Assembly: GCA_900554495.1 (NCBI GenBank)
Contig: USHR01000008.1
Location: forward strand, 1 to 20,214
Reading direction: 5' to 3'
Source of the DNA: an uncultured Collinsella sp.
GTDB lineage: Bacteria > Actinomycetota > Coriobacteriia > Coriobacteriales > Coriobacteriaceae
DNA length: 20,214 nt
Positions within the stretch are counted from its first letter, which is position 1, and every line of letters begins with the position of its first letter. This document shows, one piece after another, positions 1 through 6,872 of this stretch. The notes under the pieces were generated by a model. It was not told where the DNA came from. It did no database searches and saw only the letters and a list, made by a program, of their open reading frames with translations. Both the position numbers and the translations under genes were made by a program.

Positions 1-1652
1 TGTTCGCGCTCGAGGAGGGCGACAGCTGTGCGGCGGCTGAGGTTGAGGGCTTCAACTTCGCTCACGGTGTGATCGCCGGCGTGCTTGCGCGCCTGTTTAT
101 GGAGGGCCGCGTGGCGAGCCCGGATACGAAAGCGCTGCTGCACGAGCTTTCGCCCATCGATTCTTCTGAGCCCGAGCTCATGGATCCGCTCGCTGCCGAT
201 TCCACGCGTATCTTCGATACCGTGGTCGCTGCCTATCTGCTGGATTCCGATCGCTCCGAGTTCGATGAGGCATATCTGGCCGATACCTATCTGCAGATGG
301 CGTTGCCTGCGGCGCGCGGTGCAGAGGGTGCTGGTGAGGACGCTCCGGCGCCTGCCGCCCGTACTGCGGCTCTGACGCTGGCGCTCGTGGCGCCGTTGCG
401 CGAGTGCATGGCCCGTGAGAACGCCGCCAACGTGTTCGATGGCATCGAGATGCCGCTCGTTCCGGTACTTGCCAAGATGGAGCGCGCGGGCATGCTCGTG
501 GACCCCGACCGCCTGCACAGTCTGTCCGAGGGTCTGGCGACCCAGATCACCGAGGTCGAACGAAGCATTCGCGACCTTGCCGGTGACGAGACCTTTAACA
601 TCGGCAGCCCCATGCAACTTTCGCATGTGCTCTTTGATGTGATGGGCCTTCCGACCAAGGGTCTCAAAAAGACCAAGCGCGGTTACTATTCGACCAATGC
701 CAAGGTACTGAGTGATCTTGCCCGTGACCACGAGATTGTTCGTTTGATCTTAGACTGGCGCGAGAAGTCCAAGATCAAGTCAACCTATCTGGACACGTTG
801 GGCCCGCTGCGCCGCGGTGACGGTCGTGTGCACACCACGTACAACCAGACCATCACCGCGACGGGGCGTCTGTCTTCGAGCGACCCTAATCTGCAAAACA
901 TTCCGACGCGCTCGGAGCTGGGGCGTACCGTCAAGACGGCGTTTTCGGCAGGCGAGGGAAGCGTCTTTTTGGCGGTGGACTACTCGCAGATCGAGCTGCG
1001 TCTGCTGGCGCATCTCTCGGGTGACGAGCACTTGGTGCGCGCCTTTAACGAGGGCGAGGACTTCCATGCCGAGACGGCGGCGCGCGTGTTTGGTGTGCCG
1101 GTGTCCGAGGTAACGCCCGACCTGCGCAGTCGCGCCAAGGCCGTGAACTTTGGCATCGTGTATGGCCAGCAGGCCTACGGCCTGTCGCAGTCGCTGCATA
1201 TCTCGATGGCCGAGGCGCGCGACATGATCGACCGCTACTACGAGGCCTACCCGGGCGTGCGTACGTTCCTCGACAACGTGGTGGCGCGCGCCAAGCAGAC
1301 GGGCTACGCCGAGACCATGTATGGCCGCAGACGCCATATTCCCGAGCTCAAGGCCAAAAACCCGCAACTCCGCGGCTTTGGCGAGCGCACGGCCATGAAC
1401 CATCCCATGCAGGGCACCGCAGCAGACATCATCAAGATCGCCATGGCCCGCGTAAGTCGTCGCCTGGAAGAAGAAGGCTTTGCCGCCCACATGATCCTGC
1501 AAGTGCACGACGAACTGGACTTTGAGTGCCCCATCGACGAAGTCGAGCGCCTAACCACCATGGTCCGCGACGTCATGGAGCACGTAGTGGACCTCCGCGT
1601 TCCCCTAATCGCCGAAGCCAGCACCGGCATAACCTGGGCCGATGCCAAGTAA
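1..1652 (+). CDS. polA: DNA polymerase I, 3' part (5' end outside window)
   Basis: This is the C-terminal part of a family A DNA polymerase, which fills gaps and replaces RNA primers in replication and repair. The frame is open from base 3, so the 5' end lies outside the window. Polymerase motif A (VDYSQIELR, near 975-1001), motif B (RSRAKAVNFGIVYGQQAYG, from about 1129) and motif C (VHDELDFE, from about 1503) are intact, including the motif A and C acidic residues and the motif B Lys and Tyr. The preceding region (about 1-420) has a recognisable DTVVAAYLLDS block of the 3'-5' exonuclease-like domain. I do not see the usual acidic exonuclease motifs around it, so proofreading may be lost, as in several Gram-positive Pol I enzymes. 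Any 5'-nuclease domain would be upstream. Codon use shifts over the last about 190 nt towards GAA, CTA, GTA and ATA. A perfect 15-bp hairpin follows. Confidence 0.96.
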   Translation, partial: FALEEGDSCAAAEVEGFNFAHGVIAGVLARLFMEGRVASPDTKALLHELSPIDSSEPELMDPLAADSTRIFDTVVAAYLLDSDRSEFDEAYLADTYLQMALPAARGAEGAGEDAPAPAARTAALTLALVAPLRECMARENAANVFDGIEMPLVPVLAKMERAGMLVDPDRLHSLSEGLATQITEVERSIRDLAGDETFNIGSPMQLSHVLFDVMGLPTKGLKKTKRGYYSTNAKVLSDLARDHEIVRLILDWREKSKIKSTYLDTLGPLRRGDGRVHTTYNQTITATGRLSSSDPNLQNIPTRSELGRTVKTAFSAGEGSVFLAVDYSQIELRLLAHLSGDEHLVRAFNEGEDFHAETAARVFGVPVSEVTPDLRSRAKAVNFGIVYGQQAYGLSQSLHISMAEARDMIDRYYEAYPGVRTFLDNVVARAKQTGYAETMYGRRRHIPELKAKNPQLRGFGERTAMNHPMQGTAADIIKIAMARVSRRLEEEGFAAHMILQVHDELDFECPIDEVERLTTMVRDVMEHVVDLRVPLIAEASTGITWADAK

Positions 1653-1685
1653 AGACATACCAACAACCCCAAAGTAACCAAAACA

Positions 1686-1719
1686 GAAGGGGGCTCCTTG
1701 CCAACAAGGAGCCCCCTTC
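1686..1719 (+). terminator. Hairpin terminator after polA
   Basis: A perfect 15-bp stem (GAAGGGGGCTCCTTG, loop CCAA, then its complement) begins 33 nt after the polA stop. The T-tract on the + strand is weak (TTCATTCC). On the minus strand it is followed by TGTTTTGG, so it may stop transcription in both directions between convergent genes. Confidence 0.75.
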
Positions 1720-1747
1720 ATTCCAAATATTCAGCCAAGTATCTAGA

Positions 1748-1768
1748 CGCCAAGACGTCATCTTGGCG
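1748..1768. repeat. Small perfect hairpin
   Basis: CGCCAAGA and TCTTGGCG form an 8-bp dyad around CGTCA. It lies in the gap between polA and the convergent HAD gene. The role is unknown; it may be an accessory terminator stem. Confidence 0.4.
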
Positions 1769-1785
1769 GCAAGCAAGTAAACCTA

Positions 1786-1914
1786 GGGCCTGGCCGGGCG
1801 GCACGGGATAACTTTTCGTAGATTCCGCACGCAAAGAAAGCCACTTAATGTGGCTTTCGTCTTGCGCAGGACCTGACCGAGCGAAAAGTTAACCCGTGCC
1901 GCCCGGCCAGGCCC
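1786..1914. repeat. 129-bp nested palindromic element
   Basis: Two 33-nt arms (1786-1818 and 1882-1914) are inverted complements with a single A/A mismatch at 1808/1892. The 63-nt loop holds another hairpin (AAAGCCAC at 1837-1844 with GTGGCTTT at 1850-1857). On the minus strand that inner hairpin is followed by TTTCTTT and could terminate the HAD gene ending at 1925. Outside it, GCAAAG and CTTGC tracts add further pairing. The size, long GC-rich arms and intergenic position resemble a MITE or other palindromic repeat. No target-site duplication is evident and there is no second copy in the window. Confidence 0.65.
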
Positions 1915-1924
1915 GATGGGACGG

Positions 1925-2752
1925 CTACCGAGTCGCCAAGATGGCGTCGATGAGCGTCAGTACGCCCCCGTCGTTGTTGCTCGGAATGCGCCACTTGGCA
2001 TGCGCGTTCATGTGCTCCTCGGCGTTGTCCACGATAAAGCTGTGACCGACGCGCTCGAGCATGGGGATGTCGTTGTAGGTGTCGCCCACGGCGGCGGCGT
2101 CGGCAATATCGATGCCCAGGTGCTCGCACAGGTGAGCGATGCCGGCGCCCTTGTCGACGCCCAGGTTCATAAAGTCGATCCACTCGCGCCCAGCGTTGGT
2201 GACGTAGAGCTTGTCCGAGAACTCGGGGCTATAGGTCTCGCGGAAAGCGGGCTCGGCGTCGTAGCCGGGGAAGAAGACCGAAATCTTGTTGGACTCGAAA
2301 TCAATGCCCTCAAAGCTGTCGACGTAGTTGATTGTGTTGTAGTAGACGCTGATCTCGTCGTGGTATTGATGGTCGCGGGCAAGCACGTAGAACTCGTCGA
2401 AGCAGCACAGGACGGGGACAGCGCGAGGATCCTCCGAGGCACGGTTCAAGACCTGCTGATACAGCTCCACGTCAATATTGCTCTTATAGATATAGCCGCC
2501 GCGATAGATCACGCAAGCTCCGTTGTCGGGACAAAAGGCGAGGCGGTTCTTGATGCCCTCGAACATCTCCTCGAGCTTGGGGGCGGGACGTCCGCTGGCG
2601 GGGCAGAATACGATGCCGGCGTCGGCGAGCTTGTCCAGGCGCTCATCAAGACCCTGGGGCAGCACACGCTCGTCGGTCAGCAGCGTCTTGTCCATATCGA
2701 CGGCGAGAATCTTAATGTTGCCGATGTTGGCGTCCGATTCGTAAGTTTGCAT
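1925..2752 (-). CDS. Cof-type HAD-IIB family phosphatase
   Basis: This 275-residue protein is a member of the haloacid dehalogenase superfamily, Cof/YidA-like subgroup, typically a Mg-dependent cytosolic phosphatase for sugar phosphates or related metabolites. Motif I is VDMDKTLL with Asp19 and Asp21, motif II is near ASGRP (residues 52-56), motif III Lys is in GVDKGAGI (Lys201), and motif IV is GDTYNDIPML (223-232). The type IIB cap lies between motifs II and III, in the usual position. Length fits the family. The ATG at 2752 is preceded by GAAAGG about 9 nt upstream on the minus strand. It is divergent from the argG leader and convergent with polA. The substrate cannot be told from sequence. 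Confidence 0.9.
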   Translation of the reverse strand: MQTYESDANIGNIKILAVDMDKTLLTDERVLPQGLDERLDKLADAGIVFCPASGRPAPKLEEMFEGIKNRLAFCPDNGACVIYRGGYIYKSNIDVELYQQVLNRASEDPRAVPVLCCFDEFYVLARDHQYHDEISVYYNTINYVDSFEGIDFESNKISVFFPGYDAEPAFRETYSPEFSDKLYVTNAGREWIDFMNLGVDKGAGIAHLCEHLGIDIADAAAVGDTYNDIPMLERVGHSFIVDNAEEHMNAHAKWRIPSNNDGGVLTLIDAILATR

Positions 2753-2787
2753 AAAAATGCGCCTTTCGTTTCGAGATTGTTTCAGAC

Positions 2788-2793
2788 GTTATA
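2788..2793 (-). promoter_or_regulatory. Possible -10 box for the HAD phosphatase gene
   Basis: On the minus strand TATAAC lies about 36 nt upstream of the HAD start codon. I could not find a convincing -35 hexamer at 16-18 nt, so this is weak. Confidence 0.25.
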
Positions 2794-2829
2794 ACCATCA
2801 ACTAGTAGTCGAGCGTATTTTCGCAGGAA

Positions 2830-2847
2830 TGGTGCGTATTTGCACCA
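2830..2847. promoter_or_regulatory. Dyad in the HAD/argG divergent region
   Basis: TGGTGC and GCACCA form a perfect 6-bp dyad around GTATTT, upstream of the presumed argG leader promoter. It could be an operator or a small hairpin. I do not recognise it as a known binding site. Confidence 0.3.
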
Positions 2848-2895
2848 CGCTTCACAAAGTAATGAAAAAACTTTTCAGAAATTTGAATTTGTCGC

Positions 2896-2923
2896 TTGTG
2901 CTGCGGGCACTTTAGCGTAATAT
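2896..2923 (+). promoter_or_regulatory. Candidate promoter for the argG leader transcript
   Basis: A TTGTGC hexamer at 2896-2901 is followed after 16 nt by TAATAT at 2918-2923, in an otherwise AT-rich patch. Transcription from here would start near 2930, giving a leader of about 375 nt before argG that includes the Arg-rich small ORF. Confidence 0.4.
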
Positions 2924-3026
2924 AGCGACCATCGAAAACGGAGACGGAAAAACAACCGCTTACCGAGGAAAAGGTACCGTTTACGATATTAGAATTGCGC
3001 CCGGCGATAGGTGAAAGGAGAGGCAG

Positions 3027-3101
3027 ATGCAGTTCGTAACGATCATCACCACTGCAGACAATGCCATCCGACGCCAGCGCGCAATTTCCCGACGACGATA
3101 A
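3027..3101 (+). CDS. Putative arginine-rich leader peptide upstream of argG
   Basis: This is a 24-codon ORF with a strong ribosome binding site (GAAAGGAGAGGCAG) just before its ATG. It begins MQFVTIITT and ends RRQRAISRRR before TAA, so six of the last ten residues are Arg and the final three codons before the stop are all CGA. It lies 205 nt upstream of argG, which encodes an arginine-biosynthesis enzyme. Amino-acid-rich leader peptides of this kind sense charged tRNA through ribosome stalling in his, leu, thr and trp operons. By analogy this one may sense Arg-tRNA. The last two CGA codons and stop form one arm of a hairpin (3094-3109). Function is inferred from position and composition only. 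Confidence 0.6.
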   Translation: MQFVTIITTADNAIRRQRAISRRR

Positions 3102-3159
3102 CAATCGTCTCTGTCCGCATGGGGCGAATTGCCTCAACAGAGTCATTTTGAGATCGTTG
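3094..3159 (+). promoter_or_regulatory. Alternative hairpins overlapping the leader-peptide stop
   Basis: GACGAT (3094-3099, inside the last Arg codons) pairs perfectly with ATCGTC (3104-3109) around AACA. The same downstream arm, as CAATCGTCTC (3102-3111), can instead pair with GAGATCGTTG (3150-3159), with one C/C mismatch and two G-U pairs. A ribosome stalled on the Arg codons would mask the first partner and favour the second. An inner stem (CTCTGT with ACAGAG, GGGGC with GCCTC) is compatible with the second fold. Confidence 0.4.
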
Positions 3160-3165
3160 GGTTTT

Positions 3166-3212
3166 AGCACGACATTGCTGCATGTTTCTAGGGCATGTAT
3201 GTGCTGATTTTT
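3166..3212 (+). terminator. Terminator-like stem in the argG leader
   Basis: AGCAC (3166-3170) plus ACAT (3172-3175) pair with ATGT (3195-3198) plus GTGCT (3201-3205), and TTTTT follows at 3208-3212. The stem is interrupted by a small asymmetric internal loop. It lies between the leader peptide and argG, where an attenuator would be expected. Confidence 0.4.
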
Positions 3213-3306
3213 GCTATTTAACCTGATATTGCACGGTTTTTGACCTCAAGGTGACTTGCAACTGACCGATGTTCTAACTAGCTACCAAGGGCGAAAGGAA
3301 ACAGCC

Positions 3307-4533
3307 ATGAGCAAGGAAAAAGTCGTTCTCGCATATTCCGGTGGTCTTGATACATCCGTATGTGTCAAATGGCTCCAGGACGAGAAGAATCTCGATGTCG
3401 TTTGTGTCTGCGGCAACGTGGGCCAGGAAGAGACCGGACTGGATGCCAAGAAGCAGAAGGCGCTCGACCTGGGCGTTCTCGATTGCCAGGTGCTCGACCT
3501 GCGCGACGAGTTCTCTGATGAGTTCCTGACTAAGGCCATCGCAGCAAACTCCATGTACGAGAACAAGTATCCGCTGCTCTCCGCCCTGTCTCGCCCGCTG
3601 CTTGCCAAGAAGCTTGTTGAGGTCGCCCACGAGTTTGGCGCTACCTACGTCGCCCACGGCTGCACCGGCAAGGGTAACGACCAGGTCCGTTTTGAGGCCG
3701 CCGTAAAGGCCCTCGACCCCGAGCTCAAGGTTATCGCCCCGGTTCGCGAGTGGGACCTGAAGTGCCGTCCCGACGAGGTCGCCTATGCCCACGCCCACAA
3801 CGTGCCGGTTCCCGAGGGCGCCAACGACAACCCCTATTCCATCGACGACAACCTGTGGGGTCGTGCCATTGAGTGCGGCCACCTGGAGGATCCCTGGAAC
3901 GAGCCGCTCGATGACGCTTGGGTTATGACTAAGAACCCCGAGGACACGCCGGACACCCCGACCTACACTGAGATTGAGTTTGAGGCCGGCAAGCCCGTCG
4001 CCGTCGACGGCAAGAAGATGAAGCTCTCCGAGATCGTCATCGCGCTCAACAAGATCTCCGGCGACAATGGCTTTGGCCGTCTCGATCTGGTCGAGGATCG
4101 CCTGGTGGGCCTTAAGAGCCGCGAGTGCTACGAGGTTCCCGGCGCCCTGACGCTCATCACCGCCCACAAGGCGCTCGAGGACATTTGCGTCGAGGGCGAC
4201 CTGCTCAAGACCAAGATCAAGCTCGAGCAGGATTGGGCCACCGCCGTGTACAACGGCCAGTGGTACAGCCCGCTCAAAAACGCGCTCGACGCCTTTATGG
4301 CCGACACCCAGAAGTTCGTGACCGGCACCGTCCGTCTGAAGTTCTTTAAGGGCAACTGCCATGTCGTCGGCCGCAAGAGCCCGTTTAGCCTGTATGACTA
4401 CGGTCTGGCTACCTACGACCGTGACACCACGTTTGACGAGAAGGCCAGCGCCGGCTTTATCGAGATCGATACGCTGTCACTCAAGACGTGGGCAAAGGTC
4501 CAGGGCCCCAGCTCTGCTGCCGCCCAGGCCTAG
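3307..4533 (+). CDS. argG: Argininosuccinate synthase
   Basis: This 408-residue enzyme joins citrulline and aspartate using ATP to form argininosuccinate, the penultimate step of arginine synthesis in the cytosol. The N-terminal ATP-pyrophosphatase loop is AYSGGLDTS (residues 9-17). GNVGQ (36-40), HGCTGKGNDQVRFE (117-130) and the later SIDDNLWGR block are hallmark family segments. Length is normal. I chose the ATG at 3307 because it has GAAAGGAA upstream and gives the usual MSKEKVVLAYSGG start. An in-frame TTG at 3256 would add 17 unconserved residues. The gene sits behind an unusual leader with an Arg-rich peptide and ends before a strong hairpin at 4687, so argH probably has its own transcription start or depends on read-through. 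Confidence 0.97.
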   Translation: MSKEKVVLAYSGGLDTSVCVKWLQDEKNLDVVCVCGNVGQEETGLDAKKQKALDLGVLDCQVLDLRDEFSDEFLTKAIAANSMYENKYPLLSALSRPLLAKKLVEVAHEFGATYVAHGCTGKGNDQVRFEAAVKALDPELKVIAPVREWDLKCRPDEVAYAHAHNVPVPEGANDNPYSIDDNLWGRAIECGHLEDPWNEPLDDAWVMTKNPEDTPDTPTYTEIEFEAGKPVAVDGKKMKLSEIVIALNKISGDNGFGRLDLVEDRLVGLKSRECYEVPGALTLITAHKALEDICVEGDLLKTKIKLEQDWATAVYNGQWYSPLKNALDAFMADTQKFVTGTVRLKFFKGNCHVVGRKSPFSLYDYGLATYDRDTTFDEKASAGFIEIDTLSLKTWAKVQGPSSAAAQA

Positions 4534-4686
4534 CGCCTCCTTCCCTTGGTATCCGCGCGGCCCATCCGCGTGATACATAACGGGCGCACGGGGTCCCTAC
4601 CTTTCGTTATGCTTGCTGACACTTCTTAACATCGGTGGCCCCTACGTTCCGCCCGCATATATGATGCCGCGACTGTGGCTGAGTCC

Positions 4687-4716
4687 GAGCCCCGCCGGGG
4701 TTGTCCGGCGGGGCTC
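4687..4716 (+). terminator. Strong hairpin between argG and argH
   Basis: A perfect 12-bp GC-rich stem (GAGCCCCGCCGG with its complement, loop GGTTGT) lies 154 nt after the argG stop and is followed by CTTCTATC. The T-tract is weak, but stem strength suggests a terminator or read-through-limited end for argG. Confidence 0.65.
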
Positions 4717-4766
4717 CTTCTATCAATTTGGCGGCTCTGCGCCTATATATATGAGGAGTATCCATT

Positions 4767-4937
4767 ATGTTCAATGCTATCGCGCATGCTTTACTTGCCC
4801 TCGCGCCCGAGTTCGATGCTGCAAGGGTCGAGGACGTCCCTATGAGCCTGAAGGCCTGGATCGATGGTTCGCAGGGCAACATCCGGAGGGAGACGTTGGG
4901 CGCCAAGTGCATGGCGCGTCACTTCTTTGCAAATTAG
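4767..4937 (+). CDS. Possible 56-residue small protein between argG and argH
   Basis: This ORF has a good ribosome binding site (ATGAGGAG, 8-13 nt before the ATG) and an AT-rich TATATATAT stretch just upstream that could be part of a promoter. The predicted peptide starts MFNAIAHALLALAPEFD and ends CMARHFFAN, with no membrane segment or motif I recognise. It is not Arg-rich in a leader-peptide way. It lies after the argG hairpin and 118 nt before argH. Codon use (GCC, CTC, GAG, AAG) resembles its neighbours, which supports coding. It could also be chance. I cannot assign a function. Confidence 0.4.
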   Translation: MFNAIAHALLALAPEFDAARVEDVPMSLKAWIDGSQGNIRRETLGAKCMARHFFAN

Positions 4938-5055
4938 CTACATGGCTCCGCACACGGTGGGGAATGTGTAAAACTAGCGGTTGAAAAATCGCTTTAGCGA
5001 TATGGCGCATTGCTTTGGGCGCTTGTTTTGGTATTTGGAGAAAGGGGACGGTTCC

Positions 5056-6486
5056 ATGGCTCTTTGGGGCGGTCGTTTTGAGGCAGGCGTGGCCGAGGTC
5101 ACGCAGGAGTTTGGCGCGTCGCTGCCGGCCGACAAACATCTCTATAAGCAGGATATCGCAGGCTCTAAGGCGCATGCCAAAATGCTGGCGGCCCAGGGCA
5201 TCATCAGTGCCGAGGACGAGCAGGCGATTGCCAAGGGCCTGACCGGAATCGAACAGGATATCGATGCCGGCAACTTCACCTTCGATATCAACGACGAGGA
5301 CATCCATATGTCCATCGAGAGCGAGCTGACGTGTCGCATCGGCGAGGCCGGTAAGCGCTTGCATACCGGACGTTCGCGCAACGACCAGGTGGCGACCGAC
5401 ACGCGCCTGGGCGTCAAGGCGCTGGCCAAGGAGCTCATGGAGGCCAATCTTGAGCTGCGCCATGTGCTGGTGGATGCGGCTAAGAAGTACGACAAGGTGA
5501 TTCTGCCTGGTTACACGCATATGCAGCACGCTCAGCCCGTGCTGCTCTCGCATCATCTGCTGGCGTATTCCTGGATGTTCGCGCGCGACTTTACACGCTT
5601 GAAGGCCGCCTTTGATGCCGCCGACAACTGCCCGCTGGGTGCTGCCGCGCTTGCCGGTACGAGCTATCCGCTCGATCGCCAGATGACGGCTGCCGAACTT
5701 GGCTTTGCGGGCGTGATTCCCAACTCGCTCGATGCGGTTTCCGACCGTGATTTCCTGCTCGATCTGCATTACGCCGGATCCGTCATGGCGATGCACCTGT
5801 CGCGTCTTTCCGAGGAGATCGTGCTGTGGTCGAGCTCCGAATTTGGCTTTATCACGCTTTCCGACTCGTACTCCACCGGCTCGTCCATCATGCCGCAGAA
5901 GAAGAATCCCGACTTTGCCGAGCTTATCCGCGGCAAGAGCGGCCGAGTCTATGGCAACCTGGTGCAGCTGCTCGTGACCATGAAGGGCTTGCCGCTCGCA
6001 TATAACAAGGACTTGCAGGAGGACAAGGAGGGCGCGCTCGATACTGCCCGTACGCTCATGCAGTGTCTGTCGGTTATGGCTGGCATGATTTCGACCTGGA
6101 CCGTCAACGAGGATGCCATGGCGCGCGAGTGCGGCGTGGGGCACCTTGCCGCTACCGATGTTGCCGATTACCTGGCTAAGCGTGGTCTGCCGTTCCGCGA
6201 GGCACATGCCGTGGTGGGACATCTGGTTCTGATGTGTGAGAAGCGCGGCTGCAATCTTGAGGATCTGCCGTTTGAGGTGTTCCGGGAGGCAAGCCCGCTC
6301 TTTGAGCGCGACATCACCGAGGCGCTCGACATCCCGTCGATTGTCGCCGCGCGCACGACCGAGGGCGGCACCGCCCCTGCCGCCGTTGCCGTGCAGCTGC
6401 AGCGTGCCAAGGCGCAGCTCGTGGCCGACGAGGGCGTGTTTGGATCGCTGACTAAGGTCGTCGAGATGGGCCACGGGGCAAAGTAG
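5056..6486 (+). CDS. argH: Argininosuccinate lyase
   Basis: This 476-residue enzyme splits argininosuccinate into arginine and fumarate, the last step of arginine synthesis. It belongs to the fumarase/aspartase superfamily and should be a homotetramer. Visible family blocks are the MALWGGRF start, TGRSRNDQV (104-112), the catalytic-base segment THMQHAQPV (154-162) and the signature loop GSSIMPQKKNPD (275-286) with the catalytic Ser. I chose the ATG at 5056 because MALWGGRF is the usual N-terminus and GGAGAAAGGGG precedes it. A TTG at 4981 in frame would add 25 residues of low plausibility. The sequence around its ribosome binding site resembles half of the AGGGACTGT palindromes seen at 17714 and 18158. 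A terminator follows at 6539. Confidence 0.97.
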   Translation: MALWGGRFEAGVAEVTQEFGASLPADKHLYKQDIAGSKAHAKMLAAQGIISAEDEQAIAKGLTGIEQDIDAGNFTFDINDEDIHMSIESELTCRIGEAGKRLHTGRSRNDQVATDTRLGVKALAKELMEANLELRHVLVDAAKKYDKVILPGYTHMQHAQPVLLSHHLLAYSWMFARDFTRLKAAFDAADNCPLGAAALAGTSYPLDRQMTAAELGFAGVIPNSLDAVSDRDFLLDLHYAGSVMAMHLSRLSEEIVLWSSSEFGFITLSDSYSTGSSIMPQKKNPDFAELIRGKSGRVYGNLVQLLVTMKGLPLAYNKDLQEDKEGALDTARTLMQCLSVMAGMISTWTVNEDAMARECGVGHLAATDVADYLAKRGLPFREAHAVVGHLVLMCEKRGCNLEDLPFEVFREASPLFERDITEALDIPSIVAARTTEGGTAPAAVAVQLQRAKAQLVADEGVFGSLTKVVEMGHGAK

Positions 6487-6538
6487 AGGTTTGGCTGAAG
6501 TCGTATTGTCCATTTATTGAGGAATCGTTTTTTGCTTT

Positions 6539-6570
6539 ACGGGCGTCTGCTGATGTGAGCGCCCGTATTT
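6539..6570 (+). terminator. Intrinsic terminator after argH
   Basis: ACGGGCG (6539-6545) pairs with CGCCCGT (6560-6566) around a 14-nt loop, followed by ATTTTG. Confidence 0.65.
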
Positions 6571-6737
6571 TGTTGCTATGGGGGAGGGGCTTGTCGAGAA
6601 GTTCTGTAGGACCTTTGGGCAGGTTGTGAAGGGGGTACGTTCGCGGGCGGCAACCGACCGTCTGCTCTGCTCGATGCGGTTGATGGGCAGTCGGATGGTA
6701 CTCTAATCGGGCTTCGAAACAGAAGTGACACATATGG

Positions 6738-6769
6738 AACGCTTCAATAAATTGCAACGTTTCAATAAA
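6738..6769 (+). repeat. Tandem 14-nt direct repeat upstream of ndk
   Basis: AACGCTTCAATAAA and AACGTTTCAATAAA match at 13 of 14 bases with an 18-nt period, just upstream of the candidate ndk promoter. This could be a tandem protein-binding site. Confidence 0.5.
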
Positions 6770-6780
6770 CAGCTTTTTGT

Positions 6781-6810
6781 TTAACTGCAGCTAAAACTCT
6801 GTTACGATGC
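6781..6810 (+). promoter_or_regulatory. Candidate ndk promoter
   Basis: TTTAAC is followed after 17 nt (TGCAGCTAAAACTCTGT) by TACGAT. The -35 match is poor, so this is tentative. Confidence 0.3.
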
Positions 6811-6872
6811 AGTCCAGGCGGGTGCCGGAATGGGACTTGGGCACGCGCGAACCTACTTGAAAGGCTACTTTT

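Larger units (their letters stand above)
6571..6872 (+). other. argH-ndk intergenic region
   Basis: About 300 nt without a supported gene. It holds two direct repeats of AACGYTTCAATAAA (6738-6751 and 6756-6769) and a possible ndk promoter. A 16-codon ORF (6734-6784) runs through the repeats as MERFNKLQRFNKQLFV but has only a weak ribosome binding site, so I do not call it a gene. I see nothing else in the first half of the gap. Confidence 0.5.

Noticed and set aside
2875..2888. TTCAGAAATTTGAA as an ArgR (ARG box) site upstream of argG
   Set aside because: The half-sites are in the wrong order and spacing compared with the known ARG box (TGAAT...ATTCA), so it is not supportable.
4840..6513. 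557-codon ORF antisense to argH
   Set aside because: Long antisense frames arise often in GC-rich genes. It has no family motif and overlaps a certain argH.
6734..6784. 16-codon ORF (two RFNK repeats) upstream of ndk
   Set aside because: The ribosome binding site is weak and the reading frame is explained by the direct repeats, though a leader role cannot be excluded.
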